NCBI GenBank assembly: GCA_029880025.1
Contig: JAOUPE010000004.1
Coordinates: 1 to 22,745 of the forward strand
Source: Caldifarciminota bacterium
GTDB lineage: Bacteria; Hydrothermota; Tepidihabitantia; Tepidihabitantales; JAOUPE01
Length of the DNA stretch: 22,745 nucleotides
Direction of reading: 5' to 3'
A program made the translations under genes and the position numbers. Shown one piece after another: positions 1 through 5,478 of the stretch (within the stretch, counting starts at the first letter, position 1; each line of letters starts with the position of its first letter). Below the pieces are notes generated by a model that was not told the DNA's origin, did not search any database, and saw only the letters and a list, made by a program, of their open reading frames with translations.

Positions 1-161
1 AACCGAGTGTTGTCATCCTCAAGGTCGGTAACCTTAACACCGACCAGATTAATGAGATACTTGCCAGGGCAATAACCGAAATTAAAGATAAAAAGAATTG
101 TATCGTAATCATTACAAGGTCAAAAATCCGGATTAGAAAATTACCGATTCAAATAAAATGA
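1..161 (+). CDS. C-terminal end of a DUF5615-like PIN-fold protein (5' truncated by window)
   Basis: Frame 3 is open from the window edge to the TGA at 159-161 and gives about 52 residues. It begins PSVVILKVGN and ends with a basic stretch containing RIRKLPI. The pattern 'P.vi.L+vGN......I...L' followed by 'ivi...+iRiRkLP' is the C-terminal half of the DUF5615/Mut7-C PIN-like family. These are small proteins often paired with a DUF433 antitoxin-like gene, which would lie outside the window. The catalytic N-terminal acidic residues cannot be seen. The family call rests on motif memory from a short fragment and is only moderately sure. Confidence 0.6.
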   Translation, partial: PSVVILKVGNLNTDQINEILARAITEIKDKKNCIVIITRSKIRIRKLPIQIK

Positions 162-255
162 GATAATATCGGGCTAGATTATTCAATTATCCTGCTATAC
201 AGAAACCAACATACTACTTAAGATGAAAAGGGGATATCAGGGAAAATATTGGGTT

Positions 256-354
256 CATCTCGCTTCGCTCAATGGACTCTGCGAGTAGCATCTCGCTTCG
301 TTCACTGGACTCTACGAGTAGCAGCCTCCTTTGGTCTCAGGACTCTTCGAGTAG
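256..354. repeat. three tandem 33-bp units
   Basis: Three consecutive units of exactly 33 bp lie at 256-288, 289-321 and 322-354. Units 1 and 2 begin CATCTCGCTTCG, and all three end in GACTCTNCGAGTAG, where N varies. Unit 3 has diverged in its first half (CAGCCTCCTTTGG). No ORF or start signal fits. It is an intergenic minisatellite-like array between the DUF5615-like gene and the Kelch gene. Confidence 0.8.
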
Positions 355-374
355 AATCTGGTGGTTAAAATCCT

Positions 375-445
375 AAAATGATTGGATTTTTGGTCATTCG
401 AATTTAGCTGTTGTTTCGAATTTCGATATTTGGATTTTGAATTTA
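375..445 (+). repeat. dispersed intergenic repeat, copy 1
   Basis: A 'TTCGAATTTAG...GAATTTCGATATTTGG' type low-complexity element. A related stretch lies at 3830-3890 on the opposite strand, reading TTCGGATTTAG...GAATTTAGATATTT. There is no coding potential. It looks like a member of a dispersed non-coding repeat family, judged by eye. Confidence 0.4.
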
Positions 446-480
446 ATTATCTGTGGTTAATTTCTTTCTTAAATAGTCCT

Positions 481-585
481 CTTGACTTCAGGCCGAGTTT
501 TATTAAATTGAGTTTATGAAAAGAGTGGTAAGAATTCAAAACTGGGTGAGAAAAAAACCTGACAATAGCATAGAAATATGAAAAG
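481..585 (+). repeat. promoter plus micro-ORF module, copy 1 (direct repeat of 2509-2611)
   Basis: About 105 bp align with 2509-2611 with few substitutions and small indels. The shared core carries TTGACT (482-487), a 16-bp spacer, TAAATT (504-509), then GAGTTT and an ATG at 516. The short frame from 516 stops at 579-581 (21 codons). It has diverged by an indel from the longer frame in copy 2, so copy 1 looks decayed as a coding sequence while the promoter part is kept. It lies about 100 bp upstream of the Kelch gene and probably provides its promoter. Confidence 0.7.
482..509 (+). promoter_or_regulatory. sigma70-like promoter upstream of the Kelch gene
   Basis: TTGACT at 482-487, 16-bp spacer, TAAATT at 504-509. 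The same pair at the same spacing recurs at 2510-2537 in the duplicated module, which supports function. The expected start point falls at about 516, leaving roughly 165 nt of leader before the Kelch gene. Confidence 0.5.
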
Positions 586-681
586 CGTCCCCGAATTATC
601 TTCATTAAAAAAGTATGTAAGAATCCCTCCCCGTTCCCCCACACAAAAGGGAAGGACAAAGGTAAGGGAAAGGAGGTTATG

Positions 682-1917
682 ATGTCTGCTCGACACAAAA
701 TTATCATCGGTTTAGCCTTGTTCGGCTTTTTGTTGCATTTTTCCTTTGCCCTTGAATGGGTGGCAAAGGCGCCGATGCCGACTTCAAGGAGTTTTTTAGG
801 AGTCGCAACGGTGAGCGAAACGATTTACGCTATCGGCGGAAAGAATACGACTGGTTTATTGAATATTTTGGAAATCTATAACTCGGCAAGCAATACCTGG
901 TCAACGGGCTGCTCAATGCCAACCCTACGAAGAGATTTTGGCATCGGGGTGGCTAATGGGAAGATTTATGTGATTGGCGGGTATGATGGTACAAATGTCC
1001 TTTCATCGGTATTAGAATACAATCCATATAATGATAGTTGGGTCTTAAAATCACCGATGTCGACTCCTCGAGAATGGTTAGTGGTCGCGGTGGTTAATGA
1101 CAAGATTTATGCGATTGGCGGCGATGATGGAAATGTTTATTTAAACGTGTGCGAGGAATATGACCCGGTCAGCGATTCTTGGACAACAAAGACGCCGATG
1201 CCAACCGCGCGTGGCGGTTTAACTGCTCAAGCCATATCCGGCAAAATCTATGCTATTGGCGGGTGTCCAAGCGGGGTAACTGCCTGCAGAATCGTTGAGG
1301 AATATAATCCGGTCAATGATAGCTGGACATCTAAGACAGATATGCTGACGGCAAGATATGGTCTGGCGTCAGCAGTTATCGATAATAAAATTTATGCGCT
1401 TGGTGGTGGACCACCTTTTAGCCTCTCGAATGTGGAAAGCTATAATCCAACCTTGAATTCCTGGAATAGTGAAACAGCAATGCCAACCGCACGCTGGGGA
1501 TTAGGGTCTGATGCCATTGCTCAAAAGATTTATGCTATCGGAGGTCAAACCCTGTACCACAGCGGATATACTAATGTAAACGAAGAGGGTGGTGTGCTGG
1601 TTGGGATAGAAGAGTCGGAATCCCTTGTCTCGAGCCTTGGAATCCAATTAAAGATTCGACCAAATCCATTTACCAAGAGTACTAAAATTAGCTGCCAAGT
1701 TCCAGAAGGGCAGGTGGTTAGTCTAAAAATCTACAATTCATCTGGTAGGCTGATTAAATGGTTTGACAACTTAGAGAGTCAGAACATTCGACCGTTTATC
1801 CATATTTCCTGGGATGGTTCTGACCAGTATGGCGAAAAGGTTATGCCAGGTATCTACTTTATCTGCTTTGAGGTGGGTAGCTACAAAACGACTGAGAAGT
1901 TAATTTTGCTCAGATAA
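682..1917 (+). CDS. secreted Kelch-repeat protein with T9SS-like C-terminal sorting domain
   Basis: The frame is open from ATG 679, but the AAAGGAGG (669-676) is too close to that ATG. The next ATG, at 682, has a 5-nt spacing and is preferred. Numbering from 679, residues 7-24 form a signal peptide hydrophobic core. Six Kelch blades follow, each with 'IYAIGG'-type strands (about residues 50, 97, 144, 191, 239 and 286) and 'YNP..DSW' motifs, predicting a six-bladed beta-propeller. Residues 325-412 form a FlgD-Ig/type A sorting domain: RPNPF, then 'SWDGSDQYGEKVMPGIYF', ending KLILLR. By family knowledge such tails direct export through T9SS and are cleaved at the surface. The ligand is unknown. 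It stands as a single gene with its own promoter. Confidence 0.9.
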   Translation: MSARHKIIIGLALFGFLLHFSFALEWVAKAPMPTSRSFLGVATVSETIYAIGGKNTTGLLNILEIYNSASNTWSTGCSMPTLRRDFGIGVANGKIYVIGGYDGTNVLSSVLEYNPYNDSWVLKSPMSTPREWLVVAVVNDKIYAIGGDDGNVYLNVCEEYDPVSDSWTTKTPMPTARGGLTAQAISGKIYAIGGCPSGVTACRIVEEYNPVNDSWTSKTDMLTARYGLASAVIDNKIYALGGGPPFSLSNVESYNPTLNSWNSETAMPTARWGLGSDAIAQKIYAIGGQTLYHSGYTNVNEEGGVLVGIEESESLVSSLGIQLKIRPNPFTKSTKISCQVPEGQVVSLKIYNSSGRLIKWFDNLESQNIRPFIHISWDGSDQYGEKVMPGIYFICFEVGSYKTTEKLILLR

Positions 1918-2010
1918 CAATTCAGCCTTTCTATTTCTGCAGTTAATTTCTTACTTAAAATATTCATCACTCATGAACCCTACATTTTAGACAATTTAAT
2001 TGAATAATGT

Positions 2011-2283
2011 TTAGATGCGTTTACCGAAAATTAATATAAAGGCGGTAAACAAAACTGTGATAATTGAAATTGTCCAGTGATAAAAAAGTGGACCGACCTG
2101 ACCGGTTTCCTTTTTGGTAATATTTTTATATTGATTCACATATTTCAAAGCATAGAGCCTAAGAAGGAAGTAGTTCACCTTGATATTTCTCTTGCGCAAA
2201 GCTTCGCAGATACGGATGGTTGATATAATGTACCATATTAATGCCACAGCACCAATTGCAATAAGGATAATTGTAATACTCAT
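2011..2283 (-). CDS. small two-pass membrane protein, unknown function
   Basis: 90 residues starting MSITIILIAI. A good Shine-Dalgarno (AAAGGAG, 7 nt before ATG) precedes it on the minus strand. There are two hydrophobic segments, about residues 4-24 and 67-87. They are separated by a basic, tyrosine-rich loop (LRKRNIKVNYFLLRLYALKY). No family was recognised. It lies convergent to the Kelch gene and has no operon partner. The RBS and the clear membrane topology make it a credible gene. Confidence 0.65.
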   Translation of the reverse strand: MSITIILIAIGAVALIWYIISTIRICEALRKRNIKVNYFLLRLYALKYVNQYKNITKKETGQVGPLFYHWTISIITVLFTAFILIFGKRI

Positions 2284-2465
2284 TTTAAACTCCTTTCACA
2301 TACGTTGATTACGAAAGTGGTGATAATTATGCACCTGAAATTCATTAGCAAATCAATTTCCCTAATTTGGCAGAATATCCGAGTATAAACTAAAAGTCAA
2401 CACCTTAGTTTAATATATAATCCCTTTTCTCCGTTTCTTTTAAGTCAATGGGCTCAGGATAAGTT

Positions 2466-2484
2466 TTATCCGTGTTCATCCGTG
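2466..2484 (-). repeat. dispersed 'CACGGATGAACACGGATAA' intergenic repeat
   Basis: The minus strand reads CACGGATGAACACGGATAA. Close relatives are CCACGGATGGACACGGATAAG at 3257-3277 and, more divergent, ACCACAGATTAACACAGATG upstream of pgeF at about 22174-22193. It is a short intergenic filler repeat. Confidence 0.6.
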
Positions 2485-2508
2485 ATTTATTTCTTTTCTA
2501 ACTGTTTT

Positions 2509-2611
2509 CTTGACTTCAGCCCGAGTTTCAGTAAATTGAGTTTATGAAAAAAGTGGGTAAGAATTCAAAACTAGTGGAGAAAATAACCTGCTCGACAATA
2601 GCTAAGAAATA
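2509..2611 (+). repeat. promoter plus micro-ORF module, copy 2 (direct repeat of 481-585)
   Basis: This carries the same TTGACT-16 bp-TAAATT-GAGTTT-ATG layout as copy 1, with similarity continuing to about 2611 (GACAATAGC.AAGAAATATG). Here the frame from ATG 2544 stays open. The module precedes a gene starting after AAGGAGGTTA, as copy 1 does, so a whole upstream region was duplicated. Confidence 0.7.
2510..2537 (+). promoter_or_regulatory. sigma70-like promoter, positioned for a leaderless ORF
   Basis: TTGACT (2510-2515), 16-bp spacer, TAAATT (2532-2537). The predicted start point coincides with the ATG at 2544. It is conserved with 482-509. Confidence 0.5.
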
Positions 2612-2729
2612 TGGGGAGCATTTCTGTAATTGCCTACTAAACAAGACAAAAGTCAGAGGAAGTCGCTTTTCCCAACTCCTCGCTAAACATAAGGAGGTTA
2701 AATGGCTGAGATTACAAAATATGATTTAG
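2544..2729 (+). CDS. possible 61-codon leaderless micro-ORF
   Basis: The frame from ATG 2544 encodes 61 mostly basic residues (starts MKKVGKNSKL, ends RLQNMI), with two cysteines in HFCNC. There is no Shine-Dalgarno. The ATG lies 6 nt after a -10 box, which would give a leaderless mRNA. The first 20 codons are shared with copy 1 at 516, but there the frame is broken, so selection on the protein is doubtful. It overlaps the start of the 2702 ORF by 28 nt in another frame. It may be a leader peptide, or simply an open frame in a leader RNA. No family was recognised. Confidence 0.3.
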   Translation: MKKVGKNSKLVEKITCSTIAKKYGEHFCNCLLNKTKVRGSRFSQLLAKHKEVKWLRLQNMI

Positions 2730-2824
2730 AAGAAATAAAAACCGCACTAAAAGATATTAAGGTTCTTCTTCAAGATATAAAAGACTTTTTAAGGGATATT
2801 GAAAGGAATACATACGAGCGTTAA
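2702..2824 (+). CDS. 40-aa coiled-coil micro-protein
   Basis: ATG 2702 follows AAGGAGG (2693-2699). The string AGGAGGTTAAATG is the same start signal used by the large secreted gene at 16218. The peptide begins MAEITKYDLE and ends RNTYER. It has heptad-like Leu/Ile spacing (LEEIKTALKDIKVLLQDIKDFL) and alternating charge, predicting one amphipathic helix or coiled coil. Function is unknown. It sits downstream of the duplicated promoter module. It may be a genuine small gene, or a new frame exploiting the initiation region of a decayed secreted gene. Confidence 0.5.
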   Translation: MAEITKYDLEEIKTALKDIKVLLQDIKDFLRDIERNTYER

Positions 2825-2933
2825 AAAGAAGCATTGCAAGAGCATCCTATTAAATTGTCAATAATTTTCATGCCGCAATATGATATTCGGGAACAGATAG
2901 TCGAATTTTGACATTAAGACTTTGTCACCTTAA

Positions 2934-3110
2934 GTGGAAAGGGAAGATTCTAATGTCTCAAAGTCAAGACCTGACCCTACTTCTCCCCCCTCTGTCAATT
3001 GGAATGGAACCGATGACTTTGGCAGAAAGCTACCAGCTGGTGTATACTTCTATCGATTAGAGAAAGAAGGAAGTGTAGCTGAAACAAAGGAATTTATTCT
3101 TCTAAGATAA
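2934..3110 (+). pseudogene. remnant of a secreted protein: T9SS-like sorting-domain tail
   Basis: An open frame without a start codon runs from after the TAA at 2931 to the TAA at 3108-3110. Its last 36 residues read NWNGTDDFGRKLPAGVYFYR... and end ETKEFILLR. They align clearly with the Kelch protein tail (SWDGSDQYGEKVMPGIYF ... TTEKLILLR). The rest of the protein is gone. With the duplicated promoter module and the AGGAGGTTAAATG start signal upstream, this suggests a former paralogue of the Kelch/secreted family lost by internal deletion. Confidence 0.75.
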
Positions 3111-3230
3111 AAATTCTGCTCCTAACTAATATCAGGATACGAATCAATAAGTTCCCGACATCTTTGTCTTATTGGTCAGAGATACTTCCAAGCTTCGACT
3201 CTTCTATATCTAAGAAGACAGAAAATTATT

Positions 3231-3304
3231 AACCGCAGAGATAGCAGAGAGTGAAACCACGGATGGACACGGATAAGAAATTTAACCGCAGAGATAGCAG
3301 AGAG
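3231..3304 (+). repeat. two copies of AACCGCAGAGATAGCAGAGAG flanking a CACGGATG repeat
   Basis: The 21-bp string beginning AACCGCAGAGATAGCAGAGA occurs at 3231-3251 and 3284-3304, with a degenerate third copy near 3313. Between the first two lies CCACGGATGGACACGGATAAG (3257-3277). These are non-coding intergenic repeats. Confidence 0.75.
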
Positions 3305-3351
3305 AAGAAATTAACCGAAGAGAGACTGAGATAAAAGAGAAAAATGTCGGA

Positions 3352-3367
3352 GAGGCATCCTTGCCTC
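3352..3367. repeat. small palindromic hairpin GAGGCA-TCCT-TGCCTC
   Basis: A perfect 6-bp stem with a 4-nt loop. A looser inverted pair, GGGACT/AGTCCC, follows at about 3383-3422. It resembles dispersed palindromic intergenic repeats and has no T-tract to make it a terminator. Confidence 0.5.
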
Positions 3368-3494
3368 GATTCTTTTAGGTCGGGACTGGGGCAAATCACC
3401 CTCGTTTCTCAGGGAAGTCCCTCTAAAAAAATGTGTGCTGGACCGAAAATTTTAGCCACAAAACATAGCTTTTGATTTTAAGATGTTGATATGT

Positions 3495-3722
3495 GTCTGC
3501 CTCCCTGTCTGTATCCCAGGCTGCTTAGGGGTCTGCCCCCCTGTCTGCTCCCGAGTCTGCTTCCGAGTCTGCCCCGGAGTCTACTCCTGAGTCGGTTACC
3601 GAGTCTGCTCCTGAGTCGGTTCCTGAGTCTGCTTCCGAGTCTATCCCTGAGTCGAATCCGGGGTCTGCTCCCGAGTCTACCTCCGAGTCTACTTAGGAGA
3701 CCACCCCCTAGACGGTACCCCC
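3495..3722. repeat. 12-bp minisatellite, about 19 units
   Basis: The consensus unit is GTCTGCTCCCGA. Units run without a phase break from 3495, with two identical pairs (3543 and 3663; 3555 and 3627) and increasing decay at both ends. It is GC-rich in an AT-rich surround. The period is a multiple of three, so every frame gives a 4-residue repeat: PSLL in the ATG 3491 frame, PES in the frame open from 3529 to 3693, and DSG-like on the minus strand. None has a start signal or RBS that convinces, so it is annotated as non-coding. Confidence 0.85.
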
Positions 3723-3829
3723 TCCCTTTGACGAAAATACGATAACCGATGGACGATTAAGAAGATAGACGAAATTTCGGGTAGATTTTTAGTGTATTGG
3801 CAATACACTTTTCAATGTGCTGTTAAACA

Positions 3830-3890
3830 CAATAAATATCTAAATTCTAAGCACTAAATCCGAAATGATATCCAAATTCCAATAACCCAA
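3830..3890 (-). repeat. dispersed intergenic repeat, inverted relative copy
   Basis: The minus strand reads TTCGGATTTAGTGCTTAGAA and then TTTAGATATTT, resembling 385-430 on the plus strand. No gene is present between 3746 and 3952. Confidence 0.4.
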
Positions 3891-3952
3891 ATCATGAACG
3901 ATTTCTGGAAAATTAGTAATTGTTTGTTTAAAACCCCTGCTTTCTCTGTGGT

Positions 3953-4873
3953 TTAAATAAGAAAAAGTAATGCCACTCCGATAATTGCAATTATTGTCCC
4001 AAAAATTGCCCTTGGCGTTATTTCCTCCTTAAAAATCCAGTATGAGAGCGGCAATAAAATAATTGGCGGCAACGCCATTAAAGTTGAAGCAATGCCAATA
4101 TAAGCATGTTGAATTGCGATTAACGATAACCAGACACCAAGGAATGGTCCAAATATAGCGCCGCCCAAAACTCCGAGCCGGGCTTTCGAGTTACTAAGTT
4201 TCTTAAACGAATCAATAACTTTCCCTTGAATTGATGGTATAATCCAGATTGTGGCAGTTGCGATTAAGATTCTTATTAGATTTCCAGAAATAGGGGAAAA
4301 ATTATTGGCAAGTCCTTTCTTTGAAAAAAATAGACCGAGTGCCTGACAAAATGCGCCGCCTAAACCAAATAATATACCTTTCAAATAATGTGCTTCTAAT
4401 TGAGCTTTATTCCTGTCCGTAAGGCGTACATTCCTGCGTTCAAACACTACCCAGCTAATCCCGGCTAAAGTTATGATTATCGCTATAATCTTTGGCAGGC
4501 TTAAGAGCTCATTTAATAAGAACCAGGCGATGATTGTGCCGAAGACCGGGACTAAGGACATCATCAGCATACTCAATCGAGGTCCGACATAAACAAACGC
4601 ATTGAATAACATTGTATCGCCGATGGTAAAACCAATAATCCCGGACAATCCAAACCAGAACCAAACCGAGCTCGAAGCATGTATTGGTAAAAAGCTGCCA
4701 AAATTGATTAGATGCACAAGCATTAAAAGTAATAGGGCAAGGACCAATCTTGTGCGGTTAACGACATTAGCCCCAATCTGTCTTCCGGCAATGGTAAAAA
4801 AAATTGAGCCGAATGACCAGCAAAAAGCAGTTCCGATTGCTGCAATTTCACCGATGTTCTTAATCAAAGTCAT
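3953..4873 (-). CDS. EamA/DMT-family membrane transporter
   Basis: 306 residues, the usual length for a two-EamA-domain drug/metabolite transporter. About ten hydrophobic helices are visible, in two halves: residues 5-150 and about 165-306. Typical family features are an N-terminal 'A.GTAFCWSFGSIFF', 'TIGDTMLFNAFVYVGPRLSMLM' before helix 4, and 'P.ILLPLSYWIFKEE.TPRAIFGTIIAIIGVALL' at the C-terminus. Members export or import small metabolites; the substrate cannot be inferred. ATG 4873 has no Shine-Dalgarno. A terminator-capped structured element lies about 120 nt upstream on the same strand and may regulate it. Confidence 0.88.
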   Translation of the reverse strand: MTLIKNIGEIAAIGTAFCWSFGSIFFTIAGRQIGANVVNRTRLVLALLLLMLVHLINFGSFLPIHASSSVWFWFGLSGIIGFTIGDTMLFNAFVYVGPRLSMLMMSLVPVFGTIIAWFLLNELLSLPKIIAIIITLAGISWVVFERRNVRLTDRNKAQLEAHYLKGILFGLGGAFCQALGLFFSKKGLANNFSPISGNLIRILIATATIWIIPSIQGKVIDSFKKLSNSKARLGVLGGAIFGPFLGVWLSLIAIQHAYIGIASTLMALPPIILLPLSYWIFKEEITPRAIFGTIIAIIGVALLFLI

Positions 4874-4875
4874 TT

Positions 4876-4903
4876 ATTATATTGAACAATTCGATACTGT
4901 CAT
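4876..4903 (-). promoter_or_regulatory. possible promoter immediately before the EamA gene
   Basis: On the minus strand: ATGACA (4903-4898), 16-bp spacer, TATAAT (4881-4876). The -10 ends only 2 nt before the ATG, so a normal start point would fall inside the first codons. Either the true start is slightly downstream (TTG at codon 3) or the match is fortuitous. Confidence 0.3.
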
Positions 4904-4992
4904 TAAAAAGATAATACAAAATAGAAGGTCATCTACTAATTGGTTTATGTGTGGACATTGAGCATTGATTGTATTGAAAACTAATCAGGAGG

Positions 4993-5033
4993 AAAAAAGA
5001 AGCTCCCGGGTTACTGGGGGAGCAACCCGGGAG
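4993..5033 (-). terminator. intrinsic terminator/attenuator hairpin upstream of the EamA gene
   Basis: A perfect 10-bp stem (CTCCCGGGTT 5003-5012 with AACCCGGGAG 5024-5033) has an 11-nt loop. On the minus strand it is followed after CTTC by six T (4998-4993). It points toward the EamA gene. The loop contains C5 on the minus strand, complementary to the G-runs just upstream at 5040-5044 and 5069-5075, so an alternative fold is possible. Confidence 0.65.
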
Positions 5034-5160
5034 TATCCACCCCCTGCCTTCTAATCCGTATTCACGGACCCCCCCTCTGTGCCAACCCTCCTATATTGAG
5101 GCAAGCATTTTAACTCTTGAGTTCTAACCCCGAACTCGCCAGCTTTCCCTAACCGATGTA
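5003..5160 (-). ncRNA. unassigned structured RNA element (riboswitch/attenuator or sRNA candidate)
   Basis: This is a GC-rich island in AT-rich flanks with nested stems. They are GAGTTC/GAACTC (5119-5124/5132-5137), TGCCT/AGGCA (5045-5049/5099-5103) enclosing TCCGT-loop-ACGGA (5055-5059/5064-5068), and the terminal hairpin at 5003-5033. On the minus strand it ends in a T-tract and lies upstream of the EamA gene. I could not match it to a known class. A GGGTGGA-like string beside the terminator recalls the T-box motif, but no specifier stem is apparent. No clear promoter was found upstream. Confidence 0.45.
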
Positions 5161-5478
5161 TTTTCAGTTACTAACAAGAAACCCAATAAAGATATAATTA
5201 TTTTGAGGCAGGAGGATAAATATAGAAAACCAATGATAATAGATAACTAGCAAATTTCGTGCCTGATTGGGAAAATTTACCCGGACATGTTAGTATTTAA
5301 TTTCCAAGTGCTTAGCCTTATTTTTATGTTTTTTGCCAACTAAAAATATATGCGACACTATTGATATCTGTCTTTCGGTTTAAAATATAACAATCAGGTC
5401 TTTGAGGACTTAAAATTGGTGAGACACCAAATTTTTGTGATGCTTTCTCTTTATTGAAAAACGAATCTTTGCAAAAAT
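5161..5478. other. intergenic, no gene seen
   Basis: An AT-rich stretch between the structured element and the end of the ammonia-lyase gene. There is no ORF with a plausible start. An AGGAGG at 5209-5215 on the plus strand has no start codon at a usable distance. TTGAGGCA occurs at 5097-5104 and again at 5203-5210. Confidence 0.5.

Noticed and set aside
447..707. 86-codon minus-strand ORF upstream of the Kelch gene
   Set aside because: Overlaps the duplicated promoter module and the Kelch start; low-complexity Phe/Ser composition and no RBS.
3231..3304. CRISPR array from spaced 21-bp repeats
   Set aside because: Only two good copies, the 'spacer' contains another dispersed repeat, and there are no cas genes; ordinary intergenic repeats explain it.
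3491..3745. 84-codon plus-strand ORF through the 12-bp repeats
   Set aside because: Composition is an artefact of the minisatellite (Leu/Pro/Ser/Arg only); no RBS; the other frames are equally open.
4602..4961. 119-codon plus-strand ORF
   Set aside because: Antisense shadow of the EamA gene, with no initiation signal and no recognisable protein.
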